Positions 7,530 to 15,768 of a stretch of 64,000 nt of DNA are shown piece after piece. The stretch is from Larkinella sp965227735 (GTDB lineage: Bacteria > Bacteroidota > Bacteroidia > Cytophagales > Spirosomataceae). The notes beneath the pieces are model-generated. The model did not search any database. It was not told the origin of the DNA and worked only from the letters and a program-made list of their open reading frames with translations. Both the position numbers and the translations under genes were made by a program. The stretch lies in assembly GCF_965227735.1 (NCBI RefSeq), contig NZ_OZ245776.1, forward strand, positions 3,906,001 to 3,970,000, read 5' to 3'. Each line of letters begins with the position of its first letter. Position 1 is the first letter of the stretch.

Positions 7530-9890
7530 CTAAAACTTCCATTTTAACCGCATTGACGCATTCCGGCCCGGATCGTCGGCGTAATACCGAAACCGGTTCA
7601 GGTAATCGCGGTACACGGTATTGAACAGATTCGTTACGGTGAAGCCTACATCAATCTGATGATGGGCAAACACCGGGAGCGCAAAACCGGCGGTCAGGTT
7701 CCAGAGTGAATAAGCGGGAGGAGGAGGCAGGAAATCGCTGTTTTCCGGAACGCGGTTTTGCCGCGCGACCCATAGATTTCCGACGCCCACAAAAACCTCC
7801 TGCAATTTGTTCCACTTGCCTACTTCGTAACGCAGACCGTTTTCCCAGCGGTTGGGCGGTGTCATTACAATCGGCTGATCGAGCACCAAATCCTGCACAT
7901 ACAGCAACGACAACTTGGAAGTTCCGCTCAGTTTAGGCAACAAAACCGCCTGAACACTGGCGTCCAGCCCGGCGTAAAGCGCGTCGGTTTGGGTGTATTT
8001 AAAGGATGGAAAAGCACCCCGGATGGTCAGAATCGGTTCGGGCTGCGGTTTCAGATAAATATAATTCCGGATGGTGTTGTAGAAAAAACCAATCTCGGCC
8101 TGTACTTTTTTGCCGGTGTATTCTGTGCTCAGATTCAGGTTGTAAGCCACCTCGGGCCGCAGCGAGCGGTCGCCCAGTTCATAAGCGGCTGCGCCGTGGT
8201 GGACCCCGTCGCTGAACAATTCGCTGACATTGGGCGAGCGCCAGGACGTTCCGGCGTTGAAACGGGTGGTCCACTGGTCGGACAGAGAATACGTCGCGCC
8301 CAGCGTTCCCGAAAAATTCTGAAATACAAATAGCGGTTTTTCCAGCACCTGTTTTTCGTACCGGAACACCTGCATGTGCCGGTAATCGTAACGCAGCCCG
8401 GCTTCGTATTCCCAGCGGTTGACTTTCAGTTTTTCGATCCAGAACAGCCCGGCGTTGTAAGTCCGGAAGTTCGGAATCAGGGGCCGTCCGTTCATGATGT
8501 TATACTGGTAAAAACCGCTGACGCCCAGGCTCCCCGTCAGTTTATTGGCAACGGGTTTGTGTTCAAAAACGAGATCGCCGGTGTAGGTGGTGAGCCGGAA
8601 CCGAAGTTCGGGGCGGTTCAAAGCGGCCACGGAATCATTTCTGGGGCGGTGCAAATCATATTCCATCCGGTCGTCAAACTGCCGGGCCAGGGTCAGGCTC
8701 AGGTCACCGCTGGAAACCGGTTTCCAGGCGGTTCGCCATTTCAGTAAATCATGCGAAATCTGCTGATTTGGTCGGCGAATGGCGTAGCTGAAGCCGGATT
8801 TGATCAGCGGTTCGCCGTTTTCCAGAACCGTTTGCAAGTCGGTCAGGCTGCCGATGTGCGAACCGGAAAAGATACCCAGTTTGGTGGAAAACCGGCTGTA
8901 ATACACCTCAGACCGAAACCGGGTGGACCGGTATCCCAGCGACGCGGAGAAGTTTTGCTCCGAAATGCCGGTATTATCCAGAAAGTAATTTGGCGTGCGA
9001 ACATTACCACCCCGTTTCAACGTCCCCTGCACCCGCCAGCCGAAGCCTTTTCCAAAACCGCCTTCGGTTTGCAGCGATGCGACGCCTTGCCGCCCGTTGG
9101 TAAAGCCCACCAGATTCAGCTCGCCGTGAACCGTTTTAATAGTAGGTAAAGGGGCCGGTTCGACCAGAATGACGCCCCCGATGGCGTCGGAACCAAACCG
9201 TACACCCGCAGCGCCCTTGATCACGGTCAGGCGATTGGCTACAAACGGATCGATTTCCGGCGCGTGTTCCGACCCCCACTGCTGGCCCTCCTGCCGGATG
9301 CCGTTGTTGAGAATCAGAACGCGGTTGCTGTGCATGCCGTGGATAACGGGCTTGGTGATCGACGAACCGGTTTGGAGGGTGGTCACGCCCGTCATGGTAC
9401 GGAGCGCATCGCCCAGCGACTGGCCACGGGTCTGGTAGAGGGCCTTGCCTTCCAGTTGCGAGATGGTCTGGCTGGTGAGGGCGTTGGCGCGTTGTGCGGT
9501 TACGTTGACATCCTGCAAATGAATATCGTCTTCCGTCAGCAGCACATTTTGCTCCGAGGTGTGGACCAGCACAACCGATTGGGTGACCTCCTGATAACCC
9601 AGAATGCGGCTGACCAGCGTGTAGGTTCCCTGACACAGCGGTTCGATCCGGTACTGACCGCTGGCATCGGTAACGGTTCCTTTCTGCAATTCTTTAATAA
9701 AAACAGCCGCACCCGGAATGGGCTGGCGGCTTTCGCGGTCGAGCACAACGCCTTTGATAAAACAATCGCAGGGGTCCTGTGCGAAAGTGGGGCGTAAAAT
9801 GCACACCCACAGAAACGAAAGTATTATGCGAAAGTATCTATGCTGGTTTTGGTTCACTTTCAGGATGTTACAAATTCTTTCAAGTTGCAA
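7530..9890 (-). CDS. TonB-dependent outer-membrane receptor
   Basis: 786 residues if it starts at ATG 9890; a GTG at 9857 gives a more usual signal peptide (VNQNQHRYFRIILSFLWV...TFAQ) and may be the true start, because the -7 box of the likely promoter overlaps the ATG. Residues ~42-125 form a carboxypeptidase-regulatory-like domain (GVVLDRESRQPIPGAAVFI). Residues ~135-245 form the plug (VIHGMHSNRVLILNNGIRQ, VIKGAAGVRFGSDAIGGVI). The remainder is a 22-strand barrel ending in the aromatic LKWKF. It imports a scarce ligand using TonB energy. Ligand not readable; no SusD partner lies next to it, which argues for a metal or cofactor rather than a glycan (inference). Confidence 0.92.
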   Translation of the reverse strand: MQLERICNILKVNQNQHRYFRIILSFLWVCILRPTFAQDPCDCFIKGVVLDRESRQPIPGAAVFIKELQKGTVTDASGQYRIEPLCQGTYTLVSRILGYQEVTQSVVLVHTSEQNVLLTEDDIHLQDVNVTAQRANALTSQTISQLEGKALYQTRGQSLGDALRTMTGVTTLQTGSSITKPVIHGMHSNRVLILNNGIRQEGQQWGSEHAPEIDPFVANRLTVIKGAAGVRFGSDAIGGVILVEPAPLPTIKTVHGELNLVGFTNGRQGVASLQTEGGFGKGFGWRVQGTLKRGGNVRTPNYFLDNTGISEQNFSASLGYRSTRFRSEVYYSRFSTKLGIFSGSHIGSLTDLQTVLENGEPLIKSGFSYAIRRPNQQISHDLLKWRTAWKPVSSGDLSLTLARQFDDRMEYDLHRPRNDSVAALNRPELRFRLTTYTGDLVFEHKPVANKLTGSLGVSGFYQYNIMNGRPLIPNFRTYNAGLFWIEKLKVNRWEYEAGLRYDYRHMQVFRYEKQVLEKPLFVFQNFSGTLGATYSLSDQWTTRFNAGTSWRSPNVSELFSDGVHHGAAAYELGDRSLRPEVAYNLNLSTEYTGKKVQAEIGFFYNTIRNYIYLKPQPEPILTIRGAFPSFKYTQTDALYAGLDASVQAVLLPKLSGTSKLSLLYVQDLVLDQPIVMTPPNRWENGLRYEVGKWNKLQEVFVGVGNLWVARQNRVPENSDFLPPPPAYSLWNLTAGFALPVFAHHQIDVGFTVTNLFNTVYRDYLNRFRYYADDPGRNASMRLKWKF

Positions 9891-9918
9891 AACTACAATT
9901 TTTGCAACTTCGTTGCAA
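9882..9918 (-). promoter_or_regulatory. Promoter and palindromic operator of the TonB-dependent receptor
   Basis: Reading the minus strand, TTG at 9918-9916, 20 bases, then TAGTTTTG at 9895-9888 matches the Bacteroidota TTG-N19/20-TAnnTTTG promoter. An 11-bp perfect inverted repeat, AAGTTGCAAAA (9882-9892) and TTTTGCAACTT (9900-9910), covers the -7 box, and a third TTGCAA lies at 9914-9919. This layout suits a repressor site. Spaced TTGCAA palindromes resemble sites of Fur-family metal regulators (Zur-like), which is only a suggestion. Confidence 0.55.
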
Positions 9919-9983
9919 CATGCAGACTGGTTAATTCCACGGCCGTTAGTTCAAATGAAATGCTGAGAAAGTGGACAAAAACC

Positions 9984-10013
9984 TTGTTTGTAAGTTTTGT
10001 TTAACTATTTTTG
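9984..10013 (+). promoter_or_regulatory. Bacteroidota-type promoter of the sigma factor gene
   Basis: TTG at 9984-9986, 19 bases, then TATTTTTG at 10006-10013: an exact match to TTG-N19-TAnnTTTG. Transcription would begin near 10018-10020, giving a leader of about 230 bases before the sigma factor ATG at 10251. Confidence 0.55.
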
Positions 10014-10029
10014 GGAAAGATTAAACAAA

Positions 10030-10072
10030 GTGTGGTGCGCGATTCCACACACTGTGGTATTTTTTCCACAGT
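10030..10072. repeat. Two tandem small hairpins in the sigma factor leader
   Basis: GTGTGG (10030-10035) pairs with CCACAC (10045-10050); immediately next, ACTGTGG (10051-10057) pairs with CCACAGT (10066-10072). The two palindromes have the same TGTGG/CCACA core and a spacing of about two DNA turns, so they could be paired protein-binding sites or adjacent RNA hairpins near the 5' end of the transcript. The rest of the 360-base gap (to 10250) shows nothing else recognisable. Confidence 0.5.
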
Positions 10073-10250
10073 CTGTTCTTTGACATCGTTTGGCATGGTT
10101 ACCCGGTTGCTCGTTTCAGTATATTTAAGTGTCTGTATTTAAGGTGGTTAAGTTGGTGGGTCGCTGGTCAATCAAAAAAAAGTAAGATTTGGTTACATTG
10201 TTGTCTACTGGATATACAGAAACGATTCAACAAAAAACGACTTATAGATC

Positions 10251-10763
10251 ATGACAGCACTTGAATTTACCTACAACATCGGCAAAGTTTCAAAGTCGCT
10301 GAAGCCATTTGCTCTGCGTTTGACGAAGGATGTTGAAGATGCAAATGACTTATTGCAGGACACTCTATTGAAGGCTTTTACGAACCGCGATAAATATACG
10401 GATGGTACAAACCTGAAAGCGTGGTTGTATACCATCATGAAAAATACGTTCATCACCAACTACCAGAGAATGGTGCGGAAAAATACGTTCATCGACACGA
10501 CGGACAATCTGCACTACATCAATTCGATGGAAAGTAGCACCGATAACACCGCGTATTCGTCTTTTGCACAGGACGACATCAACCGGGCCGTCAATGCACT
10601 GGATGATACTTACCGGACACCGTTTATGATGCATTTCCGGGGCTTTAAATACCACGAAATTGCCGCCCGTCTGGATATTCCCATCGGAACCGTTAAAAAC
10701 CGCATCCACATCGCTCGTAAAGAGTTGAAAGATAAATTGAAAGTTTACGCGTATCAGGCGTGA
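10251..10763 (+). CDS. RNA polymerase sigma factor, ECF family
   Basis: 170 residues. Region 2 lies at about residues 12-80 (RLTKDVEDANDLLQDTLLKAF, then LKAWLYTIMKNTFITNYQR, the helices that bind the -10 element and core polymerase). Region 4 lies at ~108-165 (ALDDTYRTPFMMHFRGFKY, IAARLDIPIGTVKNRIHIAR), the helix-turn-helix that reads the -35/-33 element. No anti-sigma gene is adjacent. It stands between a long leader and two terminator-like hairpins, with carotenoid genes downstream. Such small sigma factors are abundant in Bacteroidota; whether it drives crtI/crtB is not shown by the sequence. Confidence 0.93.
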   Translation: MTALEFTYNIGKVSKSLKPFALRLTKDVEDANDLLQDTLLKAFTNRDKYTDGTNLKAWLYTIMKNTFITNYQRMVRKNTFIDTTDNLHYINSMESSTDNTAYSSFAQDDINRAVNALDDTYRTPFMMHFRGFKYHEIAARLDIPIGTVKNRIHIARKELKDKLKVYAYQA

Positions 10764-10781
10764 GCTAGAGTAAAGAGGATA

Positions 10782-10842
10782 GACAAGAGAGTAAAGACTA
10801 GTGGAATTAAGTAAACAGAACAGGTCTTTACTCTCTTGTCTG
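10782..10842. terminator. 18-bp perfect inverted repeat after the sigma factor
   Basis: AGACAAGAGAGTAAAGAC (10782-10799) pairs perfectly with 10825-10842 across a 25-base loop, 18 bases after the sigma factor stop codon. It lacks a T run directly after the stem, so it may stabilise the 3' end of the mRNA rather than terminate. Confidence 0.55.
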
Positions 10843-10905
10843 TCTTCTAACATCTCAAAAGACATTTGATTGAGTAGTTTTTGGTTAAAAAAGAGGAAGG
10901 TTCCG

Positions 10906-10936
10906 AAAAGTTAGATGGTTTCCGTCTAACTTTTTT
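10906..10936 (+). terminator. Rho-independent terminator
   Basis: AAAAGTTAGA (10906-10915), nine-base loop, TCTAACTTTT (10925-10934), followed by more T. First of two consecutive hairpins between the sigma factor and crtI. Confidence 0.6.
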
Positions 10937-10946
10937 GGTTAGAGCG

Positions 10947-10976
10947 AAAGACGGATTTTTCAATCCGTCTTTTTTG
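10947..10976 (+). terminator. Rho-independent terminator
   Basis: AAAGACGGATT (10947-10957), loop of four, AATCCGTCTTT (10962-10972), then T residues to 10975. A strong stem ahead of crtI, implying that crtI is transcribed from its own promoter in 10977-11029 or by read-through. Confidence 0.75.
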
Positions 10977-11029
10977 CGTTTATTACCCCCATCGACCTTT
11001 AATGATGGGTTGGAGCTAAATTTTCACAC

Positions 11030-12511
11030 ATGTCAAAACGCGTCATTGTTATAGGGGCCGGTTTTGCCGGTTTGTCGGCAGCTACGAGTCTGGCCGATAA
11101 GGGGTTTGAAGTTACGATTCTGGAAAAAAACAGCCAGGCGGGTGGTCGCGCCCGGATGTTTGAGCAAGACGGTTTTGTGTTCGACATGGGGCCGAGTTGG
11201 TATTGGATGCCCGACGTGTTCGAAACGTATTTTGGGCATTTTGGTAAAAAACCGTCGGATTATTACAAGCTCGTGCGACTTGATCCGTCGTATACGGTCG
11301 TTTTTGGAGCCAATGATGCCGTCGATTTGCCCGCAGGTGTCGAAAATATTCAGGCGGTTTTTGAACAAATGGAACCGGGTGCGAGTCGTCGCTTGCTCGA
11401 ATTTCTGGAGCAGGCGGCTTATAAGTATGATGTCGGGATCAATCAGTTTGTCTGGAAACCGAGCCGGCGGGTGTCGGAATTCATGAGCCTGAAGTTGTTG
11501 CAGGATGTGATGCGGCTGGATGTGTTTCAATCGTTTGCCAGCCACATCCGTAAATATTTCACGAATGAGCGGCTTTTGCAGTTGATGGAGTTTCCGATTT
11601 TGTTTCTGGGCGCAACACCAGCCAACACGCCCGCGATGTATAGCCTGATGAACTATGCCGAAATTTCGATGGGAACCTGGTATCCGATGGGCGGCATGCA
11701 CGAGATCGTGAAGGCGATGGCGAAGCTGGCTGAGGAGAAAGGTGTGAAAATTTTATTGAACCATCCGGTCAAACAAATTAGCGTAACAAATGGTAGTGCC
11801 AACAAGGTTGAAACCTACCAGGGAACCTTCGAGGCCGATGTGGTGGTGGCTGGCGCTGATTATCAGCATGTCGACAGCAAGTTACTGACGCCTGAATATC
11901 GAAATTACGACGACCGGTATTGGAAAAGCCGGGTGATGGCCCCATCGTCATTGCTGTTTTACCTGGGTGTCGACCGGCGGGTGCCTCGTTTACAACATCA
12001 CAACCTGTTTTTCGATGAAGATTTTGGGTTACATGCCCACGAAATTTACGAGAAACCGCAGTGGCCGACGAAACCGCTGTTTTACGTTTCGGCCCCGTCG
12101 AAAACCGACCCGGGTGTGGCACCGGCAGGCATGGAGAATCTGTTTATCCTGATTCCGGTGGCGCCGGATTTGAACGACCCCGAAGAAACGCGGGAATACT
12201 ATTACAACCTGGTGATGGACCGGCTGGAAGCGTATGTGGGTGAAACGATTCGGGATCACGTCGTTTTTAAACGCAGTTACGCCCACAGCAATTTCATTGC
12301 CGACTACCATGCCTTCCGGGGCAATGCCTACGGACTGGCGAACACCCTGAGGCAGACGGCTATTTTGAAACCGGGATTGAAGAGCAAACGGGTTGACAAC
12401 CTGTTTTACACGGGACAATTGACTGTTCCGGGGCCGGGCGTCCCGCCCTCGCTGATTTCCGGATTGGTGGTGGCGGATGAAGTCACCAAAGAATTCGGGC
12501 AACGAGCTTGA
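11030..12511 (+). CDS. crtI: Phytoene desaturase
   Basis: 493 residues, the usual length for bacterial CrtI. The N-terminus VIVIGAGFAGLSAATSL is the FAD-binding GxGxxG motif, followed by LEKNSQAGGRARMFEQDGF. FDMGPSWYWMPDVFETYF is characteristic of the CrtI branch. The C-terminus YTGQLTVPGPGVPPSLISG is the second FAD-contact signature. The enzyme introduces double bonds into phytoene to make neurosporene or lycopene at the membrane. It is followed after 69 bases by crtB in the same direction; together they give the carotenoid backbone. No cyclase, hydroxylase or ketolase gene is present in this window. Confidence 0.93.
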   Translation: MSKRVIVIGAGFAGLSAATSLADKGFEVTILEKNSQAGGRARMFEQDGFVFDMGPSWYWMPDVFETYFGHFGKKPSDYYKLVRLDPSYTVVFGANDAVDLPAGVENIQAVFEQMEPGASRRLLEFLEQAAYKYDVGINQFVWKPSRRVSEFMSLKLLQDVMRLDVFQSFASHIRKYFTNERLLQLMEFPILFLGATPANTPAMYSLMNYAEISMGTWYPMGGMHEIVKAMAKLAEEKGVKILLNHPVKQISVTNGSANKVETYQGTFEADVVVAGADYQHVDSKLLTPEYRNYDDRYWKSRVMAPSSLLFYLGVDRRVPRLQHHNLFFDEDFGLHAHEIYEKPQWPTKPLFYVSAPSKTDPGVAPAGMENLFILIPVAPDLNDPEETREYYYNLVMDRLEAYVGETIRDHVVFKRSYAHSNFIADYHAFRGNAYGLANTLRQTAILKPGLKSKRVDNLFYTGQLTVPGPGVPPSLISGLVVADEVTKEFGQRA

Positions 12512-12580
12512 CTAAAAAAATACGAACGACTAGCTGTTCCTGCGTCTGTTTGAAAAGGTACAGCCCACCAACGAACCCTT

Positions 12581-13417
12581 ATGATTGAGTTATTCAACCG
12601 AACCGCGTTAGAGTGCAGCAAGCTGATCACCGAACATTACAGCACCTCATTTACGCTGGGAATTAAAACCCTGGACCGTAAATTCCATTTTCCGATTTAT
12701 GCCGTTTACGGTTTTGTCCGGTATGCCGACGAAATTGTGGACACTTTTTACAACCACGACCAGAAATGCTTACTGGAAAAATTCAAGAAAGATACCTATG
12801 AAGCCATTGCCGACGGCATCAGCCTGAACCCGATTCTTCACTCGTTTCAGTGGGTTGTCAGGGAATACCGTATTGAACGGGAGCTGATCGATGCCTTTCT
12901 GAAAAGCATGGAAATGGATCTGTATGTTAACAAGTACACCGACAACAGCTATCAGGAATATATTTATGGCTCGGCCGAAGTGGTGGGGTTGATGTGTCTG
13001 CGGGTGTTCTGCGAAGGCGACCTGGCGATGTTCGACCGGCTGAAAGAACCGGCGCGCAAGCTGGGAGCGGCTTTTCAGAAAGTCAATTTCCTGCGCGATC
13101 TGAAAGACGATTACATCGACCGGGGGCGGGTCTATTTTCCGGGCGTCAATTTCAGCGAGTTTACGAAAGATGCCAAACGGCTCATCGAGAAAGACATTCA
13201 GCAGGATTTCGACGAGGCCTATGCCGGTATTCTGAACCTCCCGCGCGGAGCGCGAATGGGCGTTCATCTGGCGTATACCTACTACCAGACGCTGTTCAAC
13301 AAAATCAAGCAAATTCCCGCTTCCCGGATTCAGGAGGAGCGCATTCGGGTGCCGGACATGAAGAAAATCGCGTTGCTGGCCCAGACCTACGTGCGGTTTC
13401 GGTGGAGCGGGCAGTGA
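12581..13417 (+). CDS. crtB: Phytoene synthase
   Basis: 278 residues. A member of the squalene/phytoene synthase family: YADEIVDTF (residues ~48-56) is the first Asp-rich motif, and LRDLKDDYIDRGRVYFP (~172-188) the second; both bind diphosphate-Mg2+. The enzyme condenses two geranylgeranyl diphosphates to phytoene, the substrate of the upstream crtI product. Gene order crtI-crtB is common in Bacteroidota. A stem-loop at 13417-13452 closes the pair against the convergent minus-strand gene. Confidence 0.93.
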   Translation: MIELFNRTALECSKLITEHYSTSFTLGIKTLDRKFHFPIYAVYGFVRYADEIVDTFYNHDQKCLLEKFKKDTYEAIADGISLNPILHSFQWVVREYRIERELIDAFLKSMEMDLYVNKYTDNSYQEYIYGSAEVVGLMCLRVFCEGDLAMFDRLKEPARKLGAAFQKVNFLRDLKDDYIDRGRVYFPGVNFSEFTKDAKRLIEKDIQQDFDEAYAGILNLPRGARMGVHLAYTYYQTLFNKIKQIPASRIQEERIRVPDMKKIALLAQTYVRFRWSGQ

Positions 13418-13452
13418 AAATCGGCCCAATTGTCTTGCATTGAGCCGATTTT
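13417..13452. terminator. Bidirectional terminator-like hairpin
   Basis: AAAATCGGCCCAAT (13417-13430) pairs with ATTGAGCCGATTTT (13439-13452) with one mismatch and an eight-base loop. A/T tracts at both ends let it work for crtB and for the convergent gene ending at 13465. Confidence 0.65.
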
Positions 13453-13464
13453 GCACCCCAGACG

Positions 13465-13866
13465 CTAGTTATTCCGGGCCAGAATTACCCGCTTCGATTT
13501 GGTTTTGATATCAAACAATTGCGTCACCCGTTTGCTGCCCGAACGCACTTCAAAGCCATACGTTCCATCCTGTAAGGTAGAAAGATCAAACGTCGTGATT
13601 TTCAGCGCGTGGTGAGTATACGTGTTGGCATATAAAATTTGCCGGTCGTTGCTGAGAATAAACACGCTGACAGCGTCGTGAAGAAGCTGGAACGGCTGGG
13701 TAACTTCAATCTGGAACTTCAGATTACTCACTTCCCGAAACGCCAACTGCAAGGCCGGATCTTCCTTCGCCGTCCGGGGCAGATTTTCCAGTGTTTGGGC
13801 CTGTGCCGAATTCAGGCAAAAACCGCCCGCCAGTGCCAGCATCAATAAGGCCTTTTTCAGATTCAT
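13465..13866 (-). CDS. Small secreted protein of unknown function
   Basis: 133 residues from the ATG at 13866 (MNLKKALLMLALAGGFCLNSAQAQ, a clear signal peptide). An in-frame ATG at 13890 would add MKRKIYKH. The mature part is beta-rich; its last ~60 residues (FDLSTLQDGTYGFEVRSGSK followed by VTQLFDI) look like a single C-terminal beta-sandwich of the type found in DUF3244-like and T9SS sorting domains, but the match is only by appearance. Function unknown. Convergent with crtB. Confidence 0.6.
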   Translation of the reverse strand: MNLKKALLMLALAGGFCLNSAQAQTLENLPRTAKEDPALQLAFREVSNLKFQIEVTQPFQLLHDAVSVFILSNDRQILYANTYTHHALKITTFDLSTLQDGTYGFEVRSGSKRVTQLFDIKTKSKRVILARNN

Positions 13867-14123
13867 GTGCTTGTAAATTTTCCTTTTCATGGTTGTATTA
13901 TGTTTTGATAAATGGACAAAGTGCAAATCAATAATTGGCAAACTGCTTTTATGGCATTCATAATATTTCGATAATAAATTTATAACTTATTTGTATACAA
14001 TACATTAGTGCCAAATAGGGATTGAAAAAGTTGTTTTTATAATGATCGTTTGTATCGGAATTGTTCAACAAAAAGCGGTTTTTTACAAGTAGTCCCCTGA
14101 ATAGTGAAATGAGATTTAAACCG

Positions 14124-14131
14124 TATCTTTG
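14124..14131 (+). promoter_or_regulatory. -7 box TATCTTTG upstream of gatB
   Basis: TATCTTTG followed by GCA is an exact TAnnTTTG match and the commonest form of the Bacteroidota vegetative promoter. No good TTG lies 19-20 bases upstream. It would give a leader of ~120 bases that contains the hairpin at 14161-14211. Confidence 0.5.
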
Positions 14132-14160
14132 CAGCGTAACGGGTTACGGAATTCGGTTTG

Positions 14161-14211
14161 CGGTTTATGGTGGCTGACGCACGATTCGGACGCGCCAGCC
14201 ACCGTAAACCG
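14161..14211. repeat. Imperfect palindrome, GGTGGCTG family, copy 1
   Basis: CGGTTTATGGTGGCTG (14161-14176) pairs with CAGCCACCGTAAACCG (14196-14211) with one mismatch, followed by the tandem words GTAAACTGTAAACTG. The same words make up the longer palindrome at 16921-17006, so this is one repeat family. Confidence 0.65.
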
Positions 14212-14256
14212 TAAACTGTAAACTGAAAACCATAAATCTTACCACAACATAGCTTC

Positions 14257-15756
14257 ATGGTTTCTGAAACGGCTGAAAAGACGGTATCCGCTGCGGTGCT
14301 GGCCAATTACGAGCTGGTGATTGGTCTGGAAGTTCACTGCCAGCTCCTGACGGCGACGAAAATCTTTGCCGCCGATTCCAATCAGTTTGGCAGCGACCCC
14401 AATACCAACATCAGCGTCATTACACTGGGGTATCCGGGCACCTTGCCCAAACTCAACCGCAAAGCCGTCGAACTGGCGGTTCGGATGGGATTGGCCTGTC
14501 AGTCGGCGATAACGTCCTACAATCTGTTTGCCCGGAAAAACTACTTCTATCCCGACCTGCCGAAAGGTTACCAGCTCTCGCAGGACAAAACCCCGATTTG
14601 CGTGGGGGGGGGCGTTCCGGTAAAATTCAAAGATACCGACGGTCAGCCGGTTGAAAAGACGGTTTTTCTGCATCACATTCATTTAGAAGAAGACGCCGGC
14701 AAGTCGATTCACGACGGCGACTGGCATACGGTTCTGGATTATAACCGCGCCGGAACGCCCCTGATTGAGATGGTGACCGACCCCGTGATTCGCAGTGCAG
14801 AAGAAGCGGCAGCCTACCTGACGGAAGTTCGGCGGCTGGTGCGGTATCTGGACATTTGCGACGGTAATATGGAAGAAGGCTCGCTGCGCTGCGACGTCAA
14901 CGTTTCGGTGCGGCTGTGGGGTGAGGAGGATTTCGGCACGAAAGTCGAGATCAAAAACATGAACTCCATCCGCAACGTCCAGCGGGCCATCGAGTCCGAG
15001 TTCCGGCGGCAGGTGGAAACGATCGAAACCGGCGGCACCATCGTTCAGGAAACCCGCATGTTCGACGCCACGACCGGCCTGACCCACGGCATGCGGATGA
15101 AAGAAACCATGAACGATTACCGGTATTTTCCGGACCCGGATCTGAGTCCGGTGGTGGTGTCGGACGAATGGCTGGCCGAAATCCGCGCCAACATGCCTGC
15201 TTTGCCGAAAGAACGCCATGATAAATTGCTGAATCAGTACGGTTTGCCGGAATATGATGCCGCCCTGCTGGCCGACGTAAAAGAACTGGCGGATTATTTT
15301 GAAGCCGTGAGTCAGTTAACGACGAATTACAAGGCGGTTTCCAACTGGATTATGGGGCCGGTGAAAGCCCAGTTGTCCGAAAAATCGCTGCGGGATGGCC
15401 AGTTTCCGCTTTCGGCCGAAAAACTGGCGGAACTGATTACATTGGTTGATTCGGGGAAAGTCAGTTTCTCGACCGCCAGCCAGCGGATTTTCCCGGTGTT
15501 GATCGAGCACCCGGAGAAATCGCCGGAGCAGGTGGCGCAGGAGCAGAATTTGGTGCAAAACAGCAATACCGATACGTTGCAAGCGTTGGTAGATGAGGTA
15601 CTGGCAGCCTGGCCCGATAAAGTAAAAGAATACAAAAAGGGTAAAAAAGGGTTGCTGGGCTTGTTTGTGGGTGAGGTGATGAAAAAGTCGAAAGGCAGCG
15701 CGGACCCCAAACTGACCAATGAGTTGCTTCAAAAATCGTTGTCTTCTCCGTTATAA
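14257..15756 (+). CDS. gatB: Asp-tRNA(Asn)/Glu-tRNA(Gln) amidotransferase subunit B
   Basis: 499 residues. ELVIGLEVHCQLLTATKIF opens the GatB catalytic domain, and CDGNMEEGSLRCDVNVSVR is the family signature; the C-terminal ~130 residues form the helical YqeY-like tail domain that holds the tRNA. With GatA and GatC (not in this window) it phosphorylates and transamidates Glu-tRNA(Gln) or Asp-tRNA(Asn). The start is the first ATG (MVSETAEK), a few residues longer than many homologues. It stands 12 bases ahead of the thioredoxin-like gene and may be co-transcribed with it. Confidence 0.95.
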   Translation: MVSETAEKTVSAAVLANYELVIGLEVHCQLLTATKIFAADSNQFGSDPNTNISVITLGYPGTLPKLNRKAVELAVRMGLACQSAITSYNLFARKNYFYPDLPKGYQLSQDKTPICVGGGVPVKFKDTDGQPVEKTVFLHHIHLEEDAGKSIHDGDWHTVLDYNRAGTPLIEMVTDPVIRSAEEAAAYLTEVRRLVRYLDICDGNMEEGSLRCDVNVSVRLWGEEDFGTKVEIKNMNSIRNVQRAIESEFRRQVETIETGGTIVQETRMFDATTGLTHGMRMKETMNDYRYFPDPDLSPVVVSDEWLAEIRANMPALPKERHDKLLNQYGLPEYDAALLADVKELADYFEAVSQLTTNYKAVSNWIMGPVKAQLSEKSLRDGQFPLSAEKLAELITLVDSGKVSFSTASQRIFPVLIEHPEKSPEQVAQEQNLVQNSNTDTLQALVDEVLAAWPDKVKEYKKGKKGLLGLFVGEVMKKSKGSADPKLTNELLQKSLSSPL

Positions 15757-15768
15757 CGTACAGGTAAA

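Larger units (their letters stand above)
13867..14256. other. Divergent intergenic region with gatB promoter
   Basis: 390 bases between the small secreted protein (minus) and gatB (plus), AT-rich on the left. It holds the -7 box at 14124 and the hairpin at 14161-14211 described separately; nothing else recognisable. Confidence 0.5.

Noticed and set aside
9136..9636. 166-codon ORF inside the TonB-dependent receptor gene
   Set aside because: Same strand, other frame; Arg/Pro/Gly/His-rich and overlapping the conserved plug domain.
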